From contig CAZYDV010000215.1 in the NCBI GenBank assembly GCA_964646405.1, positions 1 to 10,713 of the forward strand: a stretch of 10,713 nucleotides of DNA, given 5' to 3'. The first letter of the stretch is position 1; the number at the start of each line of letters is the position of its first letter. The position numbers were made by a program, and so were the translations under genes. This stretch comes from CAKZSB01 sp964646405 (lineage in GTDB: Bacteria > Pseudomonadota > Gammaproteobacteria > Granulosicoccales > Granulosicoccaceae). This document shows, piece after piece, positions 1 through 7,423 of the stretch. The notes beneath the pieces were generated by a model. It did not search any database. It was not told the origin of the DNA and worked only from the letters and a program-made list of their open reading frames with translations.

Positions 1-1525
1 ACGTCGATTGCGATTGATACGCCATTCGACTCGGATTGCCTTCGTTTATCGGGTCGAGTGGAAAGATTGGTCGGCGCACGTTTTCAAACACCAGTTCATC
101 GTAGTTCGATGTGCAGACACCGCGGCCGGCACATTCAATGATGGCTTTGGCGATCGGTTTGAATCCAACGCGGTAGTGGATTCGACTTTTCAACATCAGG
201 TACTTTCGCTGCAAGGGTTCCATGCCGAGTGCTCTGAAGCATTCGGGATCGAATGGTTCGATATGGCGCGATACGATGGCGATATCGATACCACCGACAG
301 ACAATACGGCGGCATGGCCCATGTTCAGGGTCAACCCGCGAGACATGGCAACGCGGGCTTTGAATTTGCCGTTAAATAACAGCTTGACCTCGCCGGTCAG
401 TGTCAAGGGGGCAGACTGCTGGGCAAGTGCTGGCATCGGGAGCTTGCCGCCCAGTTCGACGGTAACGGTTGCACCGACACCGGCTTCAATCATCTGTGCC
501 ACGACCGCCGGATCATAAAAACCGAACACTGCCACGTCATCAAGTTTCGCATCGATCACCGCGGCCAGTACTTCGGTGGTATCCATGGTGCCACCTGAGG
601 CGGTATTGTCGTAGTGATCGAGGATAATGACAGGCCCACCGCCGGGTGCGTCACCGGCCTTCTGCGCAAGTTGTAGTGACGCTGCCAGGGCGGTTGGCTG
701 GTAGATGAACTCATCGCGTGCGTGCCAGGCGAAGTCGAGCAATTCGTCCACACACGATTGCGCCTGTGAGGTGTCCCTGTCGGTGGTGATCACGGCTGAT
801 AAACCTGCGTGGTGGATATCGGCGTGCGGAAAACCTGTAAAAACGCTGGCAAGCAGACACGATGATTGTTCCAGTTCAATGGCACGCTGTTGTAACTGTT
901 TGTTGGGGTAGTCGTCTGTGCCCTGACGCATCACGTGCGGCAACATCGGTGCGCTGGCCCAACGAGTCACAGGCTTACAGCGGCCTGCGAGCATATCGAA
1001 AAACACCTTCGCTGCACGCTCTGCTGTCTGATCCATATCGATGTGCGGGTAGGTCTGATAGCCGGCCAGCACATCGCAGTGATTGACCATGTCGTCAGTA
1101 ACGTTGGCATGCATATCGAGCGTAATCGCAATAGGTAAAGTCGGATTGCGCGCCTTGATCCGACGCAGCAATTCTCCCTCGCCATCGTCGAATTCGCGCG
1201 TTGCCATCGCACCGTGCAGCGCCAGCAGCAAACCGTCAACCCCCGAGGCAGTCTCCAGAATGGCATCGCAAATGTACTCGAATGCATCGTTTTCCACTCT
1301 GCCACTGGGCGGTGCTGCCGCCGCGATACCGTGCTCGATCGTGGCACCGTGTTGTTGTGCAACCTTGATGAAACCGCCCAGACACGACGCCGTGTCGCGA
1401 TAGGTCTCAAGCGCCGCGTTAGCTGTGAGTGGCGCCGCATTGCCGCTGGAGAACCTCTGCAGATCTGTGATCACGGGTGAAAACGTATTGGTCTCGTGGC
1501 TCATCATCGCGATGCCAATTTTCAT
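1..1525 (-). CDS. M81 family metallopeptidase (MlrC-like), C-terminal end off the left edge
   Basis: The frame is open from ATG at 1525 to the window edge, about 508 codons, close to the usual family length of roughly 490-510, so only a few residues should be missing. The N-terminus MKIGIAMMSHETNTFSP is the family signature. LHGAM lies at about residues 103-107, LDMHANVT at 136-143 and YQTYPHID at 156-163; the Asp-x-His and later His residues are the expected metal ligands. DHYDNTASGG recalls the family Asp-Asn-Gly motif, and the C-terminal part (LKSRIHYRVGFKPIA, then CTSNY and RRPIFPLD) matches the family's C-terminal domain. MlrC itself is a zinc peptidase that finishes degradation of linearised microcystin. 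Most homologues, probably including this one, have unknown amide or peptide substrates. No signal peptide is visible, so it is probably cytoplasmic. A weak Shine-Dalgarno (GGTGA) lies 5 bases before the start. It follows the interrupted cyclase gene by 93 bases with no obvious terminator, so co-transcription is possible. Confidence 0.92.
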   Translation of the reverse strand, partial: MKIGIAMMSHETNTFSPVITDLQRFSSGNAAPLTANAALETYRDTASCLGGFIKVAQQHGATIEHGIAAAAPPSGRVENDAFEYICDAILETASGVDGLLLALHGAMATREFDDGEGELLRRIKARNPTLPIAITLDMHANVTDDMVNHCDVLAGYQTYPHIDMDQTAERAAKVFFDMLAGRCKPVTRWASAPMLPHVMRQGTDDYPNKQLQQRAIELEQSSCLLASVFTGFPHADIHHAGLSAVITTDRDTSQAQSCVDELLDFAWHARDEFIYQPTALAASLQLAQKAGDAPGGGPVIILDHYDNTASGGTMDTTEVLAAVIDAKLDDVAVFGFYDPAVVAQMIEAGVGATVTVELGGKLPMPALAQQSAPLTLTGEVKLLFNGKFKARVAMSRGLTLNMGHAAVLSVGGIDIAIVSRHIEPFDPECFRALGMEPLQRKYLMLKSRIHYRVGFKPIAKAIIECAGRGVCTSNYDELVFENVRRPIFPLDPINEGNPSRMAYQSQST

Positions 1526-1618
1526 GTGTTTCACCAAAGATGTTGTGCTATACGGCAGTCTAACCCGGTATAGATTTGCGGTCACCCTGCACCAGGGATG
1601 CGGTGTGGCTTGCCATCG

Positions 1619-2773
1619 CTATCGGCTGTTGACAGCGGCGTGTATGTCGCGATGGCGCCTATCCAGTTCCTGCAGGATCTCCTGCACATGCGCTGCATAC
1701 CAGTACATTTGCATTGTGCTGAACTCGCTGCAAGCTCTCTCAAGCAAGATTTGCCCGCGATCCGTGTCACTTCTGTTGCTGAGAAACACACCTTCTTTCT
1801 GATCGATCAATGCGAGTTCGCGTCGTGACTGCCGATGGTTGGCAGAGTCGCGGGCGCGATCGAAACATTGCTTTGGGTCGTAGCGGGAAAAGGGGCCTGG
1901 CGGTATTTCGGCCAGCGCACAGTAGATGACGGCTTCGCCAATGCGTTCACCCTTACGCATCCGTCGCAGTACTTTGGCAGCATTATCTCTGGCAGCCTGA
2001 TATCGGCCCTGACTGACGAGAATTTCTACCGACCAGCTTTGGTGAAGAGAAACCCAGATGGCCTGATCGTTGGTTTCGAACCAATGCATTGCCATGGTCA
2101 GATCATTGGCACCGGATTCATCACCTAGTTGCCATTTCGCGTAGCCACCCAATGCGGTGCCCAGAGCCAGCATATAACGGCTTCCGATCCGGTGGCCCAG
2201 TTCAAGTGTTTCGTTAACCGCTTCAAGGGTAGATTTCCATTGGCCCTGCCATAGGAAAACACCACATTTCATGGTGGCGAGAGAAGCCTGAATCTGATGG
2301 ATGCCCTCGTTAGTCAGTGCCGCCGCCTCGTTGAGGCAGACTAGTGCTGCGTCGAAAAAGCCCTGGTCACCCAGCAACATCGATTTACAACCCAGAGAAT
2401 AAGCGTAGGCAAATCTCAGTCTGGGCTTGTGACAGAAGGGGCGCTGTAAGGAAATTGCGTCATTTAGTGCTTGAATGGCTCGCGGGTAGTCGGCCCCGAG
2501 CAGGCAGGTTTGGCCCCAGGTTGCCAGAACCTGGACTCGCAACGGTTCGTTGTCGATACGCTTCGTGGCTTCTAATGCCCTCTGACTGTGATACATGGCA
2601 TGCGTGGCTTCGCCTAACACAAAATTGTGGTACGCGAGTGAGTACTCTGCCAGTACGATGTTCATTGCGTCATCACGCTCGACCGCGAGTGCCGATGCGC
2701 GCTCGAAAATCGGTCGTTGCTCGCGTTGCGCATCGTAGAGGGATGCCATGATGAGTCGTTGCGATAAGGCCAT
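1619..2773 (-). CDS. TPR-rich C-terminal part of the interrupted cyclase/ATPase protein
   Basis: This is the helical-repeat half of a cyclase-ATPase-TPR protein. The coordinates given are from the first in-frame ATG (2773), 384 aa. Family-like sequence continues in the same frame upstream to the base after the TAA at 2975-2977 (451 codons in all): ESLAYHF, then YEKAASYAETAGDRAFATAA, which is the usual first TPR unit. No ATG, GTG or TTG lies between the stop and 2773, so an independently made protein would lack this first repeat. The remainder shows repeated helix pairs with spaced Ala, Leu, Tyr and Gly (for example SLAYHNFVLGEATHAMYHSQ and LGADYPRAIQALNDAI), typical of TPRs that bind regulators or sense ligands in this family. 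No further stop or frameshift occurs over 451 codons, which argues that the interruption is recent or that the segment is still used. Alternatively it is simply the 3' half of a pseudogene. Confidence 0.75.
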   Translation of the reverse strand: MALSQRLIMASLYDAQREQRPIFERASALAVERDDAMNIVLAEYSLAYHNFVLGEATHAMYHSQRALEATKRIDNEPLRVQVLATWGQTCLLGADYPRAIQALNDAISLQRPFCHKPRLRFAYAYSLGCKSMLLGDQGFFDAALVCLNEAAALTNEGIHQIQASLATMKCGVFLWQGQWKSTLEAVNETLELGHRIGSRYMLALGTALGGYAKWQLGDESGANDLTMAMHWFETNDQAIWVSLHQSWSVEILVSQGRYQAARDNAAKVLRRMRKGERIGEAVIYCALAEIPPGPFSRYDPKQCFDRARDSANHRQSRRELALIDQKEGVFLSNRSDTDRGQILLERACSEFSTMQMYWYAAHVQEILQELDRRHRDIHAAVNSR

Positions 2774-2974
2774 CCAACGCTCGTAGATGTCTTCGGTAAA
2801 AGGCAGCTGGTCAAGTGCGACTAGCGTTGCGTGATATTGGCTGCGCGCGCGATCCAGTGCAGCCGTTGCGAAGGCTCTGTCACCGGCAGTCTCTGCATAA
2901 CTGGCCGCCTTTTCATAGTGGGTTGTTTGGCAAAAATGATAGGCGAGGGACTCAACGGCGCCTTCTTTTCCATG

Positions 2975-2977
2975 TTA
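2975..2977 (-). other. In-frame TAA that splits the cyclase-ATPase-TPR reading frame
   Basis: The minus-strand frame that starts at 4690 reads LEKKYV, then TAA, then HGKEGAVESLAYHF in the same frame, and runs to the next stop at 1619-1621. Together the two halves make a frame of 1,024 codons including both stops. The join falls inside the conserved transition from ATPase-associated helices to the first TPR unit, so no residues appear to be missing. A change of one base in a sense codon (for example CAA, AAA, GAA or TAC) explains it. A run of eight A residues lies just upstream (2984-2991), but a one-base slip there in either direction does not connect to the TPR frame. Confidence 0.85.
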
Positions 2978-4690
2978 TACGTATTTTTTTTCCAGCGTAT
3001 TGGCAACGCGTTGGTGTAGCTCGCGCCGTTCGTAAAGTCCAACTGATTCGAAAACGACTTCGTGGGTGATGCCATGTTTGAATCGAACAGTGCCAGGTGA
3101 TTCACCAGGGAAAAGAAAATCCAGTTGTCGCAATGCCTCGAGGTCTGTCGAGATTTCTCTGCGTACAGCGATCTCTTCGAGCAGTTCTATCGGTACAACC
3201 AGCCCGATGACTGCAGCGATGCGCAACAGTTCTCTCTGGCTGTCAGACAGCCTTTGCGCACGGGATGCGATTAGCATGCGCAGCGAGCTGGAGACGCCAT
3301 CACTGTGCAGTGACGCGTGGCAGAGCTCCTCGAGAAACAACGGATTGCCGCCCGAGGCATCCCGGATCTCTGTCACTACAAACGGTTCAGCCGCCGGCAT
3401 CAGTTGTCGAAAGACTCGCTCCGACTGCCCCTCATCCAGTGGCGTGAGTCTCAAATGCAGCAGTGTCCCGCTGGCGTCGAACTCTACCGTCTCCCGCGAC
3501 GAGCACAAGAACATGATCGGGCAATCAGTCAGCTGCGAGGCGGCTCCGAATATTCGACGCGTCAGCTCATCGCTCCACTGCAAGTCATCGATGAACACAA
3601 TCAGTGGTCGTGCGTGGGCAAGACACTGAAACAGCGACACAATGATCTGCTCGATCTCATCATTCAACGGGTGTCTTTCACCCGCTGGTTCTAACAACGC
3701 CGATAAGGTGGGAACCGCGTGTTGCAGTTCGGGTGCGATCTTCGCGATGCGAATAGCAATTTGCCTGTCAATCGTTACCGGCGTCGCTGGCGAGTTGTCG
3801 GCGTTTGTGCGCGGCAGCAGCAGGCCTCGAAGCATCTGCAGGACTGGTTGCAAAGGTTCCGCGCTGAGGTAGGACTCGCAATAACCTCTAAGGACTGTCG
3901 CATTGTCAGTCTCAGCCAGGAACTCTTCCGCCAGGCGTGTTTTTCCCATGCCCGGTGGGGCAACGATGGCGATCGATTGCATCTCGCCCTGACTGGTAGA
4001 TTGGTATCTGCCTCTGAGTTCATTGAGCTCGCGCTCACGCCCGAGCATGGGTGACAGGCCTCTGAGTCTTCGCGCTTCAAAGCGATTAACCACGTTGGAA
4101 TAGCCAAGTATCGGGTAGACCGGGATCGCGGTAGGAGAGCCTTTTAACTCCAGCAGGCGCCTGTTGGCAACTTCAAAAAAATGGCGATCAGTACCCAGAG
4201 TCTCTTCGGTAACCAGTATTTCGTTGGCGTTTGCCTGATCGGATAAATGGGCGGCGTAATTGGCGGCGTCGCCCACAAGCAGATAGCGGCCCAGTACATC
4301 ATCACCCTCCACCAGCAGCACCAGACCGGAGTGAATACCAGAGTGCATGGTCAATTCTACCGGACTAGACTTGTGGCCGAATGTCAGGCTGCGGACCGCC
4401 TCATGTAATTCCAGTGCGGCAGCGGCTGCGCGGCGTCCATCATCTTCTCTCCCTTCGAGACTGAAAACGGCCAGTACACCGTCCCCCCGTATCTGACATA
4501 CGGTGCCACCGTGTTTGGGAATGATTCGCTTTATAGAATCGGTTAGCTGTTGCCATAGCTCAACGTACAACTCGGCCTCTGCGTATCGCGCAAGTTGTGT
4601 CGAGTTAGTGAGGTCTGAAAACAATACCGTCAGGCGCTGCCTGAAACCTCTGCCCGAAACCGATGCGACAGATTCCACTGCTTCGGGCAT
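2975..4690 (-). CDS. Adenylate/guanylate cyclase domain + AAA-type ATPase protein, truncated before its TPR region
   Basis: 571 aa. Residues about 17-195 form a class III nucleotide cyclase domain. The two metal-binding aspartates are present: D26 in LFSDLTNST and D70 in QIRGDGVLAVF. Other catalytic positions have changed: Q66 sits where adenylate cyclases have Lys, L137 where bacterial enzymes usually have Thr or Asp, and H148 in GDAANYAAHL where the transition-state Arg is expected; N144 is kept. LGRERELNELRGRY (about 216-229) opens an AAA_16-like ATPase: Walker A APPGMGKT at 244-251, Walker B LIVFIDD at 363-369 followed by LQWSD. The protein stops at LEKKYV, just where the TPR region should begin, and the frame continues past the stop. 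A good Shine-Dalgarno precedes the ATG. Full-length relatives are usually about 1,000 or more residues. It is probably cytoplasmic and regulatory. It is divergent from the lipoprotein gene across a 986-base spacer. Confidence 0.88.
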   Translation of the reverse strand: MPEAVESVASVSGRGFRQRLTVLFSDLTNSTQLARYAEAELYVELWQQLTDSIKRIIPKHGGTVCQIRGDGVLAVFSLEGREDDGRRAAAAALELHEAVRSLTFGHKSSPVELTMHSGIHSGLVLLVEGDDVLGRYLLVGDAANYAAHLSDQANANEILVTEETLGTDRHFFEVANRRLLELKGSPTAIPVYPILGYSNVVNRFEARRLRGLSPMLGRERELNELRGRYQSTSQGEMQSIAIVAPPGMGKTRLAEEFLAETDNATVLRGYCESYLSAEPLQPVLQMLRGLLLPRTNADNSPATPVTIDRQIAIRIAKIAPELQHAVPTLSALLEPAGERHPLNDEIEQIIVSLFQCLAHARPLIVFIDDLQWSDELTRRIFGAASQLTDCPIMFLCSSRETVEFDASGTLLHLRLTPLDEGQSERVFRQLMPAAEPFVVTEIRDASGGNPLFLEELCHASLHSDGVSSSLRMLIASRAQRLSDSQRELLRIAAVIGLVVPIELLEEIAVRREISTDLEALRQLDFLFPGESPGTVRFKHGITHEVVFESVGLYERRELHQRVANTLEKKYV

Positions 4691-4698
4691 TTATCTAA

Positions 4699-4703
4699 TC
4701 CTT
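4699..4703 (-). promoter_or_regulatory. Ribosome binding site of the cyclase/ATPase gene
   Basis: On the minus strand AAGGA lies 8 bases before the ATG at 4690. It supports that start over internal ones. Confidence 0.6.
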
Positions 4704-5028
4704 AATGAGCAATATGGGTTGATCGATGAGAGCCTGCTGAACAGTTTGGCTGAATCAAACCTGGAGGGCCGTGTGCGCGTGGCAGAATCGACAAGGTGCG
4801 GCGAATTGCCGGTCAGGCGCTGATGGCCATAATCTGGCTGTAGTTGCGCCATTGAATGGTTGTTCGGCAGGTGTGAATGGGTGCAATGCTGAAGTAACCC
4901 GTAGGCAGATAGTGGTGCTCAGCCTTCGAGTCATTGTAGTACGATCCGGCACAGAATTCGAAATCGACACTAGTTTGATCGCTGATCCTCACGCCGGTCG
5001 CCGCCAGCAACGGCAATGCACTTGTCTG

Positions 5029-5056
5029 CCTGAGGCGACCATGTGCTCGCCTCAGG
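5029..5056. terminator. GC-rich hairpin, possible terminator or regulatory structure
   Basis: CCTGAGGCGA at 5029-5038 is the exact reverse complement of TCGCCTCAGG at 5047-5056, giving a 10-bp perfect stem and an 8-base loop. No T-run follows on either strand, so a classical intrinsic terminator is not supported. It lies at the left end of the gene remnants and may be a relic of their operon. Confidence 0.3.
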
Positions 5057-5085
5057 TCTGACACGATCGCCGGCAGTGCCCATGA

Positions 5086-5376
5086 AACATCATTGCCAGC
5101 GCTTGCTTATCATATCAAGACACCGACGAAAGGGGACATGAGAGTGCCGGTGCGTTCTTTCGTGCCTATGCCGCTTTTGTGGATTGGGAGCCGGTAGCGG
5201 AACTGGAATCGTGCGTTTGCCGATTGTTGTCGGCGCTGATGCTGGCACGGGTCGATGGCAAATCGCCCGTCGAGTACCTGAGTGACCCTCAGCGCGATAC
5301 CGTTCAAACACCGCGTGAAAAATTGGCTGAGCTGCCTACCGTCATCTGCGCAAAGCTGGAGCAATCAAAGGTATGA
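5086..5376 (+). pseudogene. C-terminal remnant of a probable APH-family phosphotransferase
   Basis: After a stop at 5083-5085 the plus frame is open to TGA at 5374-5376, 96 codons. It reads GAFFRAYAAFVDWEP (about residues 25-39) and then LMLARVDGKSPVEYLSDPQR, which resembles the helical C-terminal end of kinase-like phosphotransferases of the APH family. The N-lobe, the catalytic HxD..N region and the metal-binding Asp are absent. There is no ribosome binding site near the possible GTG at 5179, so this is most likely the tail of a deleted gene. Its stop overlaps the ATG of the next remnant as ATGA, an arrangement typical of translational coupling within an operon. The assignment rests on the single stretch around ARVDGKSPVEYL, so the family could be wrong, but the segment looks like real coding sequence. 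Confidence 0.45.
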
Positions 5377-5623
5377 CAACCATCGAATCGGTCGCTGCAC
5401 GACGAGCTTGGGATACAAGCGGTCTGCCGACAGAGGAAGTTGATGTCAGGCTCAACAACGGCAAACTCCACCGCCCCATCGCGCCCGCTGGTGACCGCGC
5501 GGTCAGCGCTAAGCGATTGATCTGTGCGATGGCGACTCGGCTACCGGTAGAAAAGTGTGGCATGACCATTCCATAAGACGTATGCAAACGGGTTTCGTGA
5601 CAAACTCACCCTGTGAGGCGTAA
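5373..5623 (+). pseudogene. N-terminal remnant of an enolase, with frameshift and truncation
   Basis: From ATG 5373 the frame reads IESVAARRAWDTSGLPTEEV, then DVRLNNGKLHRPIAPAG. This aligns with the enolase N-terminal domain (I..I.gReI.DSRGnPTvEveV.l..G....a.PSG in the family). After GGT at 5490-5492 the match stops in that frame. It resumes two frames on at 5513 as AIDLCDGDSATGRK, the counterpart of the family's EALELRDGD. Twenty bases separate the two parts where seven codons (21 bases) are expected, so a single-base deletion accounts for the shift. Beyond about 5551 no enolase similarity is visible, and that frame ends at 5621-5623. The unshifted frame would give only 67 aa ending at 5576. 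About 370 residues including the whole catalytic barrel are missing. The changes DSRG to DTSG and PSG to PAG suggest a divergent paralogue or drift after loss of function. Confidence 0.65.
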
Positions 5624-5676
5624 AAACCGACCGGCCCAGGTCCTGCATCATTTGCTCTGTGGTCAATTCATCGGGG

Positions 5677-7404
5677 ATGAAGAGCGTGCAAACTCATTTG
5701 ATTTCGCTGGTACTGTTGTCTGCGTTCGTGCTCGCTGGTTGTGGCAGCTCATCCACCTCGACAAATTCTGAAATCGAGGATAGCGCGCCCGGCGACAGTA
5801 ACGGCGATGGCAGCGGCGACGGTCTCAATCCGGAACCGAATAGCCAGGAACCGAATGCCCCGGACCCAAATGATCTGGACCCGCAAGACAACAATGTACC
5901 CGACACTAGCAGTGAGTTTTTGCGCACGCCGGATCGTGCGATCGCTATCGTTCAGTCGCTGGCGGACTTTCGCGCACGCGCTCGTGACGACGAGCACGGT
6001 GGATTTTACAGTTATCTGACGCAGAGTGGTGCGCTGGGCCGAACCCGCCCGGCAAACGAAAATTCAGGCTGGCAAGCGGACAATAAATCGTTTGTGACGC
6101 AGACGCGCGATGTCTACACGTTCAGCCGTGCCTTTATGCTAACCGGCAATCGTCAGTATCTGGATCACGCCAGACACGCGTTCGACTTTCTGGTCACCCA
6201 CGGCAGGGACCCGATTAATGGTGGCTGGCTGTTTGTCTCCAACAGACAGGGAAATCCTGCGGACTGTCCGGACTGTGGTGCATTCTGGAGCCCGAATCGA
6301 TTCAAGTGGTCCTTTGTTCAGCACTACATACCTCTCGGGCCAGGCGTTCTGTGCGAGGCTTCGCGAGGCATCGACAGTTGCAGCGTATTCGAATCAGTGC
6401 AGAATACCTTGAACAGCAGGATGTGGGATGCGAGCAATCTGGGCTACTATGATGTGGCTGATGCGGACTTTTCCAATCCTGCAGATAAGAGCTTTGCGTC
6501 AATCGTCGATGCATTGAACACGCATGTATTCCAGTCTTATCTGCTGCAGCCCTCATCTGACACTGGCAGCAGAATGCGGGATCTGGCTGATATCACCGTC
6601 AGCCGATTTGTCGGTGCGATGAATCGATCAGAGGTCAGATTCGGTTTTCCCGATACATATACCGCCAGCTGGCAACTGATTCCCGAGCAGACCAGTGGAC
6701 AGGTAGGGCATTTGCTCAAGGCCGGCTGGCAACTCGCACGCGCCTACCTCAATACCCACGATGACAGTTATCGACAGGCTGCCGGCCGGTTGCTCGATGA
6801 GACGCTGGATAATGGCGGCTGGGACGATACGGCGGGCGTGCCCTACACGTCGTTTGACTGGTCGACAGGTGAAATTACAACCACTGAAGCAGAATACTGG
6901 CCGATAGAACAGGCAGTCACAGCAGGCCTCAGCAATTGGTACATCAACGATGACGAAATTCTGCGCGCGCGATACCTGACCATGGCTGATCGATCACTGC
7001 AGTTTTTCAGCAATCACGTGATCGATGCGAGTAGTGGTGGAACGTTTATGTTGAACGCGCCATCGGGGAATGTTCTAACTTCTGACAAGGGCAACTCTTA
7101 CAAGGCGGAGTTTCACTCGACCGAATTGTTCTATACCGTCTACCTGTACGGCAATCTGATGTTGCAGCGACGACCCGTCACGCTGTACTACAGCATCGAC
7201 GCTGAAGACTCGCCGCGAACGCTGCAGTTCAATCCGCTGGAGATTGATAACGCCAGTCTGTCGATACTGGCAGCCGAGCTCGATGGCCAGCCGCTGCAGG
7301 GCTTTTTGGCTGCGGCGAGATCAGTGACGTTCGAAGGCGGGCAGGGTGGTCTGCTGAAACTGACCTTTGGCCCGAGCGACCTGGCAGCGAGCTTGCAAAA
7401 GTAG
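5677..7404 (+). CDS. Lipoprotein with AGE (N-acylglucosamine 2-epimerase)-like alpha/alpha barrel
   Basis: 575 aa from ATG 5677. A GTG at 5659 would add six residues, but the later ATG puts Lys at position 2 of a compact lipoprotein signal peptide with lipobox LAGC (Cys22), so I prefer it; neither has a strong ribosome binding site. An acidic Asp/Asn/Pro/Gly-rich linker (about 36-80) follows, then a barrel with family landmarks: QTRDVYTFSRAF (142-153, including the QxR pair), DFLVTHGRDPINGGW, NTH with His283, GQVGH with His345, YWPIEQ (407-412) and KGNSYKAEFHST with His480. A short beta-rich tail (about 510-570) is extra. AGE enzymes epimerise or isomerise sugars such as N-acetylglucosamine, mannose or cellobiose. 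Here the GHxxE signature reads GHLLK, Lys replacing the acid, so activity may differ. The product should be anchored in a membrane facing the periplasm or outside, unlike the cytoplasmic norm. Substrate unknown. Confidence 0.8.
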   Translation: MKSVQTHLISLVLLSAFVLAGCGSSSTSTNSEIEDSAPGDSNGDGSGDGLNPEPNSQEPNAPDPNDLDPQDNNVPDTSSEFLRTPDRAIAIVQSLADFRARARDDEHGGFYSYLTQSGALGRTRPANENSGWQADNKSFVTQTRDVYTFSRAFMLTGNRQYLDHARHAFDFLVTHGRDPINGGWLFVSNRQGNPADCPDCGAFWSPNRFKWSFVQHYIPLGPGVLCEASRGIDSCSVFESVQNTLNSRMWDASNLGYYDVADADFSNPADKSFASIVDALNTHVFQSYLLQPSSDTGSRMRDLADITVSRFVGAMNRSEVRFGFPDTYTASWQLIPEQTSGQVGHLLKAGWQLARAYLNTHDDSYRQAAGRLLDETLDNGGWDDTAGVPYTSFDWSTGEITTTEAEYWPIEQAVTAGLSNWYINDDEILRARYLTMADRSLQFFSNHVIDASSGGTFMLNAPSGNVLTSDKGNSYKAEFHSTELFYTVYLYGNLMLQRRPVTLYYSIDAEDSPRTLQFNPLEIDNASLSILAAELDGQPLQGFLAAARSVTFEGGQGGLLKLTFGPSDLAASLQK

Positions 7405-7423
7405 CCAATGTCAGGTGAGCAAC

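Larger units (their letters stand above)
4691..5085. other. Intergenic stretch with no recognisable gene
   Basis: All three plus-strand frames are broken by several stops and show no motif I recognise. On the minus strand a frame is open from about 5106 to 4813 (GTG at 5064 would give 83 aa, containing VDFEFCAGSYYNDSKAE and ending IMAISA). It has a protein-like composition, but no ribosome binding site or family resemblance, so I do not call it a gene. The stretch should carry the promoter of the cyclase gene near 4700-4760, although I cannot point to convincing -35 and -10 boxes. If the phosphotransferase remnant to the right was once whole, its N-terminal part should have lain here; no trace of an APH active-site motif is visible. 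Confidence 0.5.

Noticed and set aside
8..379. Plus-strand open frame of 123 codons at the left edge.
   Set aside because: Exactly antisense to the C-terminal domain of the M81 metallopeptidase, whose sequence matches the family.
1585..1597. Small hairpin (CCCTG-CAC-CAGGG) between the TPR segment and the M81 gene, as a terminator.
   Set aside because: A 5-bp stem with a 3-base loop and no T-run is too weak to call.
2984..2991. Run of eight A on the minus strand, just before the TAA, as a programmed slippage site that would join the two halves of the cyclase protein.
   Set aside because: The TPR half lies in the same frame as the cyclase half. A slip of one base in either direction leads into frames that stop soon (TGA within about 14 codons one way) or run through unrelated sequence, so it would not restore the protein.
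3066..3629. Plus-strand open frame of 187 codons.
   Set aside because: Antisense to the ATPase domain; Ser/Arg/Cys-rich composition typical of a shadow frame.
5659..5676. GTG at 5659 as the lipoprotein start.
   Set aside because: It adds six residues ahead of a compact signal peptide that begins naturally at ATG 5677 (Lys at position 2), and has no better ribosome binding site. It remains possible.
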